Shown one piece after another: positions 42,684-51,339 of a stretch of 57,743 bases of DNA (position 1 is the first letter of the stretch; each line of letters opens with the position of its first letter). The stretch covers positions 1-57,743 of the forward strand of contig CANJBZ010000028.1 in the NCBI GenBank assembly GCA_947473475.1. The letters are read 5' to 3'. The notes under the pieces were generated by a model that was not told the DNA's origin, searched no databases, and saw nothing but the letters and a program-made list of their open reading frames with translations. Origin of the DNA: Alphaproteobacteria bacterium (lineage in GTDB: Bacteria; Pseudomonadota; Alphaproteobacteria; Micropepsales; Micropepsaceae). The translations under genes were made by a program, and so were the position numbers.

Positions 42684-44054
42684 TTAGGGCGTCCGAGTCG
42701 ACGATTTGGTGCGGATGGTGACGAGTTCTTCGGACATCGTTGGGTGCACCGCGATGGTCGCGTCGAATTGCGCTTTCGTGGCGCCCATTTTCAATGCGAT
42801 GGCGACGAGCTGCGCCATTTCGCCGGCCTGCTCTGAGAAAATATGGCAACCGAGGACTTTGTCTGTATTGGCATCGACCACCAGCTTCATCAGGGAGCGT
42901 TCGTCACGGCCTGACAGCGTGTGCTTCAGTGGTTTGAAGCTGGTTTTGTAGATATCGACGGTATGGCCGCGTTTCAGAGCTTCTTCTTCGGGAAGGCCTA
43001 CTGTCCCGATTTCCGGGCGCGTGAAGACGGCAGTGGCGACGCAGTCGTAGCCGGGCGCGGTGGGTTCGCCGCCATAAAGCGTTTTGGTGAGGCACATCGC
43101 TTCGTGGATCGCGACCGGGGTCAGTTCGATGCGGCCGGTGACATCGCCGATGGCGTAAATGCTCGGAACAGAGGTGCGCGAATAGGCGTCCACTTCTATA
43201 TGGCCGGTGTCGCGGGTCTGCACGCCGGCGGCTTCGAGGCCGAGGCCCGAGGTGTTGGGCTTGCGGCCGATCGCGAGCATGACCTGATCGGCTTCGATTT
43301 GCTCGCCGGAAACGAGCGTGACGCGCCGTTTCTCGCCAGAGCGTTCGACTTGCGTCATGAGAGTATGGAGCAGTAAGCGGATGCCCTTTTTTTGCATCGA
43401 TGCCTCCAATGCGTCGCGCACATCTTCGTCGAAACCACGCAGCACCTTGGCACCGCGATACAGCAGCGTTACGTCCGCTCCGAGGCCGTGGAAGATGTGA
43501 GCGAATTCAAGCGCGATGTAGCCGCCGCCAACAATCGCAATGCTTGCCGGAAATTTGGGCAGATGAAAGGCTTCATCGGAGGTGATGCAAAGCTCGAACC
43601 CTTCAAGGCTGGGTTGGCGCTCAGGATGACCGCCGGTGGCGATCAGGATGGTTTCGGCGGTGATCTCCCGGCCAGACTTTTTCAGATAGATGGTGTGGGC
43701 GTCTTTCAGGACCGCACGGTCTTCAAAGATGGTGACGTTGTTATCGGCGAGGATGCGGCGATAAACAGCAGAGACGCGGGCGATGTCGGCGTCTTTGCGC
43801 GATACAAGCGTCGGCCAGTCGAAGCGCGGGTTATCTACGGTCCAACCGAAGCCTTGGGCGTCTTCGAACTCCTCGGCGAAGGCGCTCGCATAGACGAACA
43901 GCTTTTTGGGAATACAGCCGCGTACGACGCAAGTGCCGCCGAAGCTGTCTTCCTCTGCAATAGCGACGCGGGCGCCCATCTGAGCGGAGACGCGGGCCAC
44001 ACGCACGCCACCGGAGCCCGCACCGATGACGAAAAGGTCGTATTGGTACGTCAT
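42684..44054 (-). CDS. gor: Glutathione-disulfide reductase
   Basis: This FAD/NADPH enzyme keeps glutathione reduced. The 456-residue protein has YDLFVIGAGSGGVRVARVSA (FAD), the redox pair in GGTCVVRGCIPKKLFVY, IAIVGGGYIALEFAHIF for NADPH, YAIGDVTGRIELTPVAI, and the C-terminal HPTMSEELVT with the catalytic His-Glu. The CVVRGC spacing is standard (Cys-x4-Cys). Its start is 8 bases from a family 2 palindrome. Confidence 0.95.
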   Translation of the reverse strand: MTYQYDLFVIGAGSGGVRVARVSAQMGARVAIAEEDSFGGTCVVRGCIPKKLFVYASAFAEEFEDAQGFGWTVDNPRFDWPTLVSRKDADIARVSAVYRRILADNNVTIFEDRAVLKDAHTIYLKKSGREITAETILIATGGHPERQPSLEGFELCITSDEAFHLPKFPASIAIVGGGYIALEFAHIFHGLGADVTLLYRGAKVLRGFDEDVRDALEASMQKKGIRLLLHTLMTQVERSGEKRRVTLVSGEQIEADQVMLAIGRKPNTSGLGLEAAGVQTRDTGHIEVDAYSRTSVPSIYAIGDVTGRIELTPVAIHEAMCLTKTLYGGEPTAPGYDCVATAVFTRPEIGTVGLPEEEALKRGHTVDIYKTSFKPLKHTLSGRDERSLMKLVVDANTDKVLGCHIFSEQAGEMAQLVAIALKMGATKAQFDATIAVHPTMSEELVTIRTKSSTRTP

Positions 44055-44061
44055 ACGGAAA

Positions 44062-44127
44062 GCCCCCCACCCGAAATTGCGTGCCTTGCACGCAATTTCG
44101 ACCTCCCCGCGTTGGGGGAGGTGATCG
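44062..44127. repeat. Double-hairpin palindrome, family 2, copy 2
   Basis: Stem CGAAATTGCGTGC/GCACGCAATTTCG (13 bp, loop CTT, 44072-44100) is followed by ACCTCCCC/GGGGGAGGT (44101-44122). Compared with copy 1 the apex changes from TCGC/GCGA to GTGC/GCAC, both arms together. It lies between rpiA (downstream) and gor. Confidence 0.75.
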
Positions 44128-44154
44128 TTTGAGTTTTACGCCGGATATCCGGCA

Positions 44155-44859
44155 TTATTTATGAATAACGCGGATGCCGCCGGCGCCGGCGATGACGAGG
44201 GCGGATGCCATGTTCACGAACAGGCCGTGCTCCACCACGCCGGTGATGGGCGATAAAGCGGCGGCCAGCGCGGGAACATCGTGGATCGTCGCGAAAGGGC
44301 AATCGTAAATGACGTTGCCATTGTCGGTGCGGTACGCGGCGCCGTCTTTCAGGCGCAGCTTGGGGTCGAGAGTGCGATAGCCGAGCGCCGTTGCCGCCTT
44401 GACGATGCGGGCTTTCGTCGTGCCATGGCCGAAGGGGATGACCTCGACGGGCACCGGAAAGGCGCCGAGAGGTTTTACCAGTTTGCTTTCGTCCGCGATC
44501 ACCACCATGCGGCGGGCCGAAGCGGCGACGATTTTTTCCCGCAGCAATGCACCGCCGCCGCCTTTGATGAGTGCGAGATCGGCGTCGGCTTCGTCCGCAC
44601 CGTCAACGGCAAGATCAAGTTCGCCAAGGGCGTCTAATTCGGCGAGCGGGATGTTGAGTTCGCGCGATTTCGCGGCGGTGCGTTCGGAGGTGGGCGTACC
44701 GACGATCTTGAGACCGCCGCGAATGCGTTCGGCGAGCAACTCCAGAAACAGATCGGCGGTCGAACCCGTTCCGAGGCCAAGCTTCATGCCGTCTTCGACG
44801 AAATCCAGGGCGCGGGCCGCGGCGGCGCGTTTCAGGGCGGCGGGATCGGTGTTGGTCAT
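44155..44859 (-). CDS. rpiA: Ribose-5-phosphate isomerase A
   Basis: This enzyme interconverts ribose 5-phosphate and ribulose 5-phosphate in the pentose phosphate pathway. The 234-residue protein has DGMKLGLGTGSTADLFLELL (phosphate loop), ELDLAVDGADEADADL with the catalytic acids, IKGGGGALLREKIVA with the catalytic Lys, and the usual FPVPVEVIPFG. It follows glmS on the same strand with a palindrome between and may share its transcript; it precedes gor. Confidence 0.96.
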   Translation of the reverse strand: MTNTDPAALKRAAAARALDFVEDGMKLGLGTGSTADLFLELLAERIRGGLKIVGTPTSERTAAKSRELNIPLAELDALGELDLAVDGADEADADLALIKGGGGALLREKIVAASARRMVVIADESKLVKPLGAFPVPVEVIPFGHGTTKARIVKAATALGYRTLDPKLRLKDGAAYRTDNGNVIYDCPFATIHDVPALAAALSPITGVVEHGLFVNMASALVIAGAGGIRVIHK

Positions 44860-44933
44860 AGGCGCTTATAGCGCGAGAGGGCCGCGTCTCAAATTCGGCA
44901 TTCGCCGGCGGATAGAGCGCCCCATCACCCTGG

Positions 44934-44958
44934 CCCTCTCCCCCGCTGGGGGAGAGGG
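44934..44958. terminator. Palindrome after glmS
   Basis: CCCTCTCCCCC and GGGGGAGAGGG make an 11-bp perfect stem with a three-base loop, 7 bases from the glmS stop. There is no T-run on the minus strand. It is related to the palindrome at 42616-42639 by both sequence and the preceding CACCCTGGCC. Confidence 0.6.
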
Positions 44959-44964
44959 AATAGG

Positions 44965-46791
44965 TTATTCGACGGTGACGGATTTGGCGAGGTTGCGGGG
45001 CTGGTCTACGTCGGTGCCTTTGGCGACGGCGGTGTGATAGGCGAGCATCTGGATCGGCAGTGCGTATAAGAGCGGCGTAATGAACGGGTCCGCAGCGGGA
45101 ACCTCAATGGTTTTCCAGGTTCGGTCGGCGGCGAGATCGAGGCCTTTTTTGTCGGAGATCAGGATAACCTTGCCGCCACGCGCCATCACTTCCTGCATGT
45201 TGGAGACGTTCTTCTCGAAAAGTTCGTCATGCGGGGCGATCACGACGACGGGCACGTTACGATCGATCAGGGCGATGGGCCCGTGCTTCATCTCGCCGGC
45301 GGCGTAGCCTTCGGCATGGATGTAGGAGATTTCTTTCAGCTTCAGCGCGCCTTCCAAAGCCGTCGGATAGTGCAGACCGCGGCCGAGGTAGAGCACATCT
45401 TGGGCTTTGGCGATTTCCTGGCCCATTTCCTCTATTTTCTGCTCCTGGTTCAGAACGGTCACCATGTGACGGGGAACTTCGAGCAGCAGGTTCGAGAGGC
45501 GCTTTTCTTCAGCCACGTCAATTTGCCCGCGTGCTCGCGCCGCCGCGATGGAGAGGCAAGCCAGTACTGCAAGCTGACATGTGTATGCTTTTGTGGATGC
45601 GACACCGATTTCCGGACCGGCATAGGTGGGCCAGACGATGTCGGATTCACGCGCGATGGAGCTTTCCGGCACGTTGACGATGGCGGCGACTTTCTGGCCC
45701 GCGGCCCGTGCGTCACGCATGGCCGCGAGCGTGTCGGCGGTTTCGCCGGATTGCGAGACGTACAGGCATAGACCGCCTTTGGGATAAACCGGATTGCGGT
45801 AGCGCAGTTCGGAGGCAACGTCGGCTTCCACGGGAAGCCGCGCGAGCTTTTCAAACCAATATTTACCGACCATGCCGGCGTAGAAGGCGGTCCCGCAAGC
45901 CGATATCGTCAGGCGCGGGGCGTCGCGGAACATGGCCGCGGCTTCTGGCGTGAGATTGACCGAGGGGCCCGAGGCATCAATGTAGCGCGATATCGTATGG
46001 CCCACCACTTCGGGCTGTTCGTGAATTTCCTTCGCCATGAAATGGCGCCGGTTGCCTTTGTCCACCATCGCGCCGGAGGGCGGAATGACGTGAATCGGGC
46101 GCGCCACCCATTTGCCCTCGCTGTCATAGATAACGACATCGGCGCCGCGCACCACGGCAAGATCACCGTCTTCCAAATACGCGACGCGATTGGTGAAGGG
46201 CGCCAGCGAGAATGCATCCGAGCCGAGATAGGCTTCGGTCTGACCGTAACCAACGGCCAGCGGGCTGCCGCGTCTGGCGGCGATGAGCAGGCGCTCTTCG
46301 TCCTTGAAAATCATCACCAGCGCAAACGCGCCATGCAGGCGCGTGACGGCTTTCCTGGCGGCGTCTTCCGGCGACAATCCATCGTCCAAATATTGCGTGA
46401 CGAGATGGACCGCCACTTCGGTATCCGTGTCGGATTCGAATTCATGTCCTGCGGCTTTGAGTTCCTGCTTGAGCTCGCGGAAGTTCTCGATAATCCCGTT
46501 GTGCACGAGCGCCACACGCGAACTTGCGTGCGGATGGGCGTTGCGTTCGGTCGCCGCGCCATGGGTGGCCCAGCGTGTATGACCGATGCCGGTAAAACCG
46601 AGGAGCGGCTGGTCCTTCAGCACCTCGACAAGCTTGGCCAGCTTGCCTGGGCTGCGGCGGCGGTCGATGGCGCCGTGGTTGAGGGTCGCAATGCCCGCGG
46701 AATCATAGCCGCGATATTCGAGCCGCTTCAGTGCGTCCACGATGAGGGGAGCAACGTCCCGCGTTCCGGCAATGCCGATAATTCCACACAT
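44965..46791 (-). CDS. glmS: Glutamine--fructose-6-phosphate aminotransferase
   Basis: This enzyme makes glucosamine 6-phosphate, the entry to amino sugars. The 608-residue protein starts MCGIIGIAGTRDV, where Cys2 becomes the N-terminal glutaminase nucleophile. It contains GIGHTRWATHGAATERNAHP, VHNGIIENFRELK, two SIS domains (YVSQSGETADTLAAMRDA, STKAYTCQLAVL) and the conserved KSVTVE end. ATG 46791 begins two bases after the glmU stop, so the two are co-expressed; a TTG two codons earlier overlaps glmU and is not needed. Confidence 0.97.
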   Translation of the reverse strand: MCGIIGIAGTRDVAPLIVDALKRLEYRGYDSAGIATLNHGAIDRRRSPGKLAKLVEVLKDQPLLGFTGIGHTRWATHGAATERNAHPHASSRVALVHNGIIENFRELKQELKAAGHEFESDTDTEVAVHLVTQYLDDGLSPEDAARKAVTRLHGAFALVMIFKDEERLLIAARRGSPLAVGYGQTEAYLGSDAFSLAPFTNRVAYLEDGDLAVVRGADVVIYDSEGKWVARPIHVIPPSGAMVDKGNRRHFMAKEIHEQPEVVGHTISRYIDASGPSVNLTPEAAAMFRDAPRLTISACGTAFYAGMVGKYWFEKLARLPVEADVASELRYRNPVYPKGGLCLYVSQSGETADTLAAMRDARAAGQKVAAIVNVPESSIARESDIVWPTYAGPEIGVASTKAYTCQLAVLACLSIAAARARGQIDVAEEKRLSNLLLEVPRHMVTVLNQEQKIEEMGQEIAKAQDVLYLGRGLHYPTALEGALKLKEISYIHAEGYAAGEMKHGPIALIDRNVPVVVIAPHDELFEKNVSNMQEVMARGGKVILISDKKGLDLAADRTWKTIEVPAADPFITPLLYALPIQMLAYHTAVAKGTDVDQPRNLAKSVTVE

Positions 46792-46793
46792 AT

Positions 46794-48143
46794 TCAACAG
46801 TTCCTGTTCTTGCGGGCTTTGTTCCGTGCACGAAGTTTTTCCGCCATACCGGGTTTGGCGGTTTGGCGCGCCCGGCCGATAGCGAGCGCATCCTTTTCGA
46901 TATTTTCGGTGATGGTGCTTCCGGCGGCGACATAGGCGCCGTCCGCGATAGTGAGCGGCGCAACGAGAGTCGAATTCGTGCCGATAAAGACGCCCGCGCC
47001 GATATCCGTCTTGTGCTTGTTCTCACCGTCGTAGTTGCAGGTGATAGTGCCGGCGCCAATATTTGTGGCCGCCCCCACGCGCGCATCGCCAATATAGGCG
47101 AGATGATTGGCCTTGGCGCCTTTTTCGATGCGGGCGGCCTTCACCTCAACAAAATTTCCGATGTGGACGGATTCTTCCAGGATCGCGCCGGGGCGAAGCC
47201 GCGCGAACGGACCGACAATGGCCCCCTCTCCCACTTCGGCGCCTTCGATGTGGCAAAAGGGACGAATTTCCGCACCGCGTTTTATCGTCACGCCCGGACC
47301 GAAAACCACAAACGGACCGATGGTTACGTCGGGCTCTATGACGGTGTCGGCGGCAAGGTGGATTGTTTCCGGCGAGATGAGAGTGACGCCCGAATCCATC
47401 AGCGCCAAACGGGTGCGGGATTGGAATGTCGCATCCGCCTGCGCCAATTGCGCTCGGGAATTCACGCCTTGCATTTCGGACTCAGGTCCTTCGACGGCCA
47501 CACAGCGCAGGCCTCGTTTGGCGGCAAGGGCAATTACATCGGTCAGATAGAATTCGCCCTGGGCGTTGTCATTGGTCACGCCATGCAGCAATGCAAAAAG
47601 CGTGCGCGCCTTGCCCGCGAGCATGCCGGCAAAACACAGGTCGATCTTGCGCTCGGCTATGCTTGCGTCCTTGTGCTCCACAATGCGTGCGAGGGAATCG
47701 CCGTCCGTCACCATGCGTCCGTAACCGGTTGGATCGGCGGCACGGAAACCTAGCGCGGCTATGCCGGCTTCGGGACCGAGACGGCCTGTCAGCTTGCCCA
47801 GCGTGTCCGCCGTGAGCAGCGGCGCATCGCCGAACAGGATAAGGAGATTGCCGTCGAAACCGGCAAGTGCCTCTTCGCTGCACAGAACGGCATGCCCGGT
47901 TCCGAGTTGGCGGTCTTGCGGCACAGACTCCGCGCCCCATTCGTCCGCCACTTTGGCGACTTTGACGGCCCCGGGCGCTGTCACCACGACCATGCGCGTT
48001 GCCGAAAGCGCCTTTGCAACGGCCAGAACATGGGCCAGCATCGGGCGCCCGGCAACCGGGTGCAGGACCTTCGGTAAGGCGGACTTCATCCGCGTGCCTT
48101 GGCCAGCAGCGAGAACAACGACAGCTAGAGCGGGACTATTCAT
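46794..48143 (-). CDS. glmU: Bifunctional UDP-N-acetylglucosamine pyrophosphorylase / glucosamine-1-phosphate acetyltransferase
   Basis: The protein acetylates glucosamine 1-phosphate and couples it to UTP, giving UDP-GlcNAc for peptidoglycan and lipid A. Of the 449 residues, the N-terminal part is a nucleotidyltransferase (VVLAAGQGTRMKSALPKVLH). The C-terminal part is a left-handed beta-helix of hexapeptide repeats (DVTIGPFVVFGPGVTI, VHIGNFVEVKAARI, IGAGTITCNYDGENKH). It leads the glmU-glmS pair. Confidence 0.97.
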   Translation of the reverse strand: MNSPALAVVVLAAGQGTRMKSALPKVLHPVAGRPMLAHVLAVAKALSATRMVVVTAPGAVKVAKVADEWGAESVPQDRQLGTGHAVLCSEEALAGFDGNLLILFGDAPLLTADTLGKLTGRLGPEAGIAALGFRAADPTGYGRMVTDGDSLARIVEHKDASIAERKIDLCFAGMLAGKARTLFALLHGVTNDNAQGEFYLTDVIALAAKRGLRCVAVEGPESEMQGVNSRAQLAQADATFQSRTRLALMDSGVTLISPETIHLAADTVIEPDVTIGPFVVFGPGVTIKRGAEIRPFCHIEGAEVGEGAIVGPFARLRPGAILEESVHIGNFVEVKAARIEKGAKANHLAYIGDARVGAATNIGAGTITCNYDGENKHKTDIGAGVFIGTNSTLVAPLTIADGAYVAAGSTITENIEKDALAIGRARQTAKPGMAEKLRARNKARKNRNC

Positions 48144-48309
48144 GGTTAATTCGATTGAACCAGGGTTTTGTATCGAGGAATAGGTTTGGCCAGTAGTGCG
48201 GATCGTAACAAGGGTAAATTGACGTTTTGTTGCCGCTTCTTTCCATGGGGCCGAAATTCAGCTAATTCGCTGAGCATCCGGTATTATCCGCCTGAAGGAA
48301 CTCCGCCTG

Positions 48310-48996
48310 TTGCGATATTGTCCGGATTCACCACTAGCGATTGTTTTCGACCTCGATGGAACTCTGGTCGACACCGCCCCTGACTTGCTGGGCGCGCTGA
48401 ATGCCGTGTTGACCGTGGAAGGGCACGAGCCGGTGGCTCCCTCGGACCTGCGGCACATCGTGGGGCATGGAGCACGGGCGATGTTCGAACACGCCCTGCT
48501 GCGCACCGGCGCGTCCGTATCGCCGGAACGGATGGAACTCCTGACGGATCGGTTTCTGGCCTATTATCGGGTGAATATCGCCCGCGGCAGCCGTCCTTTT
48601 CCCGGCGTACCAGAAACGCTGACGTTTTTCGCCGGAACCGGGGCGGAATTGGGCGTGTGCACGAATAAGCCGCAGGATCTGACCGAATTACTGCTGGATG
48701 CGCTCGATTTGACCCGGCACTTCCCGGTGGTAATCGGCGGCGGACGGACCCCTTATAATAAGCCAGATCCGCGCCATTTGCTGGAAGTGGTCTCCGCCCT
48801 CAAGGGCCGGCGCGAGCGGGCAATCCTGATCGGCGACTCACCGGTCGACGTCGCCGCGGCGCGCGCAGCCAATATTCCGGTGATTGCGATGAGCTATGGC
48901 TATACCCCTGTGCCTGCCCACGAACTCGGCGCCGACGCCGTGGTCGACGACTTCGCCAAATTGCCAGAAGCCGTTTCGCGGTTGATGTGCGCCTGA
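48310..48996 (+). CDS. gph: Phosphoglycolate phosphatase-type HAD hydrolase
   Basis: This 228-residue HAD hydrolase has motif I IVFDLDGTLVDTAPDL, motif II in ELGVCTNKPQDL, the lysine in PYNKPDPRHLL, and motif IV AILIGDSPVDVAAA. The wording fits Gph, which removes phosphate from 2-phosphoglycolate arising from DNA repair or oxygenase reactions. The start is TTG 48310 with AAGGA about ten bases upstream. It is divergent from glmU. Confidence 0.88.
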   Translation: MRYCPDSPLAIVFDLDGTLVDTAPDLLGALNAVLTVEGHEPVAPSDLRHIVGHGARAMFEHALLRTGASVSPERMELLTDRFLAYYRVNIARGSRPFPGVPETLTFFAGTGAELGVCTNKPQDLTELLLDALDLTRHFPVVIGGGRTPYNKPDPRHLLEVVSALKGRRERAILIGDSPVDVAAARAANIPVIAMSYGYTPVPAHELGADAVVDDFAKLPEAVSRLMCA

Positions 48997-49097
48997 GAAA
49001 ATCGAATCTTTGCAATTTCTGAACGCCATGGGGCTGCACGTCGCCCGAGCAGATACCCAAGGCGATTGCTGCCGCGGGCTGATGGCGAAGACAGCGG

Positions 49098-49571
49098 TTA
49101 AGCCAGCAGCGCGTAGAGACATGTTCGTTGCTTCGCGGGATCGGCGACGTGCTCGCCGTAGATCTGCCAGTTCGTGCCTGCAAGTTTCAGTTTTTCTCTG
49201 GTGCACCATTCGAAAAGTGCCTGCCATGCATCGGGGAGGCGTTCGAGCGGGCCTTCGAAAAGATGATGCCCTGCTTGACCTCCCGGCAGCTCAGAGCAAA
49301 TCACATAGTCCTCAGACATGAACGCTTGGGCGACGATGACACCCGGCTCCATGGCGATTTGGCCGCTAACAGGCGGATGCCACAGCATTGCCTCAGGCCC
49401 GAGCGAGCCAGTGTCGAGCGACGTTAGCGACGCATTGAGCGTTCGGCGCAGGGAACGCTCCGCATCGGGAATGCGGCTTGAAGGCACGTTGCACTTGATT
49501 GCCGCGGTGATCTGACGCTCGACGGTGACGATGCTGCAAGACGGCAATTGTTTGTTGCGGCGAAAGAACAT
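49098..49571 (-). CDS. GyrI-like small-molecule binding protein
   Basis: The 157-residue protein has the fold of GyrI/AraC effector-binding domains: VTVERQITAAIKCNVPSSRI, PGVIVAQAFMSEDYVICSEL, LFEGPLERLPDAWQALFEWC, and TNWQIYGEHVADPAKQ ahead of the usual LYALL end. Such stand-alone domains bind hydrophobic small molecules or modulate enzymes. ATG 49571 (MFFRRNKQLPSC) lies 5 bases after the stop of the heme/propeller gene, so the two are likely one operon. Confidence 0.82.
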   Translation of the reverse strand: MFFRRNKQLPSCSIVTVERQITAAIKCNVPSSRIPDAERSLRRTLNASLTSLDTGSLGPEAMLWHPPVSGQIAMEPGVIVAQAFMSEDYVICSELPGGQAGHHLFEGPLERLPDAWQALFEWCTREKLKLAGTNWQIYGEHVADPAKQRTCLYALLA

Positions 49572-49576
49572 GGGAG

Positions 49577-51181
49577 TCAGTTGGCCAGATAGAAATAGCC
49601 GACTTTGTTGTTTGCAGGCGAGCCAAACCACAACCGACCCTGCTCATCGGCGAAAAATTCGCGCATCGTGTTTTCGCTATGGGCGTAGGGATATTCGATA
49701 ACACGTCCGGTTTTCGGATCGAGATTACCGACCACATCCAGATGCTCAGATGAGTACCAAATGTTGTGGCTTTTATCGATCCCGAGCGCGTAAGGCGTTG
49801 CTTCCGGACCGGGCAGCGGGAATTCCGTCACCTTTTCGGTCTTCGGATCGAAGCGGCCGATTGCGCCCGACTTGAATTCGGCGAAATAGACCGTGCCGTC
49901 GGTGTCAATTTGGATACGGCGGGGACGGGCGTCTTTGGTCGGGAGTGGCCATTTGGTGACCTTTAGCGTTTTGGCATCCACCTTCCCGATTTGCCCGTTC
50001 TCTGTGTATTCGGCGAACCAGAGGTTTTGATCCCTGTCCAGCACGAGGCCGTAAGCGGAAGGGACTTCGCTGAACTTCGTGTATTTCTGTGTCTTGGGAT
50101 CGAACATGGTGAGAGGACGTCCCGTCGCCCAGACGCGGCCGGATGCATCGACACGGAGTGTGTGCTTGTCGCCTCCGCGGGTGACACCTTCGCGTCCAGG
50201 CAAATAGGTGTCGGGATATTCCGTGATCTTCTGCGTTGCCGGATCCCAGTGGCCCAGTTTATTGGCGCCCTGCTCCGTGAACCAGACGCTGCCGTCATTG
50301 GCAGGAACGGCAGAGTGGATGGCCGCGGTACCTTCGTTCGGCGCACGATATTCAACGATCTTGCCGGATCTGGGGTCGAGGCGGCCGATACGGTTGGCCG
50401 CACCGTAATAGGGTATCCAGAAGCTGCCGTCTTTGGCGGGAGCGGCGCTCCAAGGCATGCGGCCGCGCGTAGGTACCTGATATTCGACATAGACTATGCG
50501 CATCGCTTCGTCCGGGAACGTGCGAACGAGATTTTTATAGCCCGGCATTTCAGAGGGCGATTCGGGAAGCACCGGCCTTTCGCCGAACAGAAGATTTATA
50601 TAGGACGTGACATCGTCTGCATCATGATCGGTGAAAGGCGCGGCGCTATCCAGGAAAAAGTGCATCGCGCCGCGCATATAATTGACACGGTCGCGCCAGC
50701 CGTCCGCATCGCGCTTCACAGAGGCCATGCGCGTCTGAAAGCCGTGACAGGCAAAGCATCGTCCGATCAGAATTTCCTTACCCCGCAGAATCGTTCCGCC
50801 CTCAGCCGCCGGAAACAGCACCGAACCTTGATACTGCGAGAGGTCGTTCCAGTGGCCCTTGTCCTGCTTCAGCGCGAACTCGGAGGCGGCGTTTTGGGTG
50901 GCGGCGAGCACCACAGCGCCCCGCGGATCGGCGCGGAAACCGACAGCACGCACGGACAGTTGGTATGTTCCGGCCGCAAGATTGGGAATGCGGTACTGGC
51001 CGGCGCGATCGGTAAGCACGCTTGTAAGAATGCTGGTCGCGGCATCCTGCGCCTGGACAAAAGCGCCGCGGAACGGTGCGCCGTCAGGGCCTTTCACCGT
51101 ACCGGTTAAAGTTGCCCCCGTTGCGGCCGAAGACAGCAGTATCGCCGTCAGCAAGCCAATCAATGAAGCTGCCGCCCGCAT
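49577..51181 (-). CDS. Secreted fusion: carboxypeptidase-regulatory domain, heme-c site, Vgb-like beta-propeller
   Basis: The 534-residue exported protein has a signal peptide ending near SAATGA. Domains in order: about 24-105, a CarboxypepD_reg-like beta-sandwich (LTGTVKGPDGAPFRGAFVQA); about 120-215, a cytochrome-like segment with the heme-c site CFACH at 142-146; about 235-530, a six-bladed propeller of streptogramin-lyase (Vgb) type with repeats such as DGSVWFTEQGANKLGHWDPA and LWFAEYTENGQIGKVDA. It may be a periplasmic redox enzyme or lactone/ether lyase whose heme passes electrons. Its partner gene encodes the GyrI-like protein. It is divergent from the bicupin. Confidence 0.82.
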   Translation of the reverse strand: MRAAASLIGLLTAILLSSAATGATLTGTVKGPDGAPFRGAFVQAQDAATSILTSVLTDRAGQYRIPNLAAGTYQLSVRAVGFRADPRGAVVLAATQNAASEFALKQDKGHWNDLSQYQGSVLFPAAEGGTILRGKEILIGRCFACHGFQTRMASVKRDADGWRDRVNYMRGAMHFFLDSAAPFTDHDADDVTSYINLLFGERPVLPESPSEMPGYKNLVRTFPDEAMRIVYVEYQVPTRGRMPWSAAPAKDGSFWIPYYGAANRIGRLDPRSGKIVEYRAPNEGTAAIHSAVPANDGSVWFTEQGANKLGHWDPATQKITEYPDTYLPGREGVTRGGDKHTLRVDASGRVWATGRPLTMFDPKTQKYTKFSEVPSAYGLVLDRDQNLWFAEYTENGQIGKVDAKTLKVTKWPLPTKDARPRRIQIDTDGTVYFAEFKSGAIGRFDPKTEKVTEFPLPGPEATPYALGIDKSHNIWYSSEHLDVVGNLDPKTGRVIEYPYAHSENTMREFFADEQGRLWFGSPANNKVGYFYLAN

Positions 51182-51339
51182 GGGATACTCCTCCGCCGCT
51201 GTTTCTATGTTCGGGCATTTTCACCAGAATTGGGCGCCAGGCCAAGAGGGAGCGCACACAGCCGCGTGAAGCGGTGGAATTCCCTGTGCATCTGTCGTAG
51301 GACCGTCGTCAAAAGAACCATAGATTTCAGGGAGCAGCT

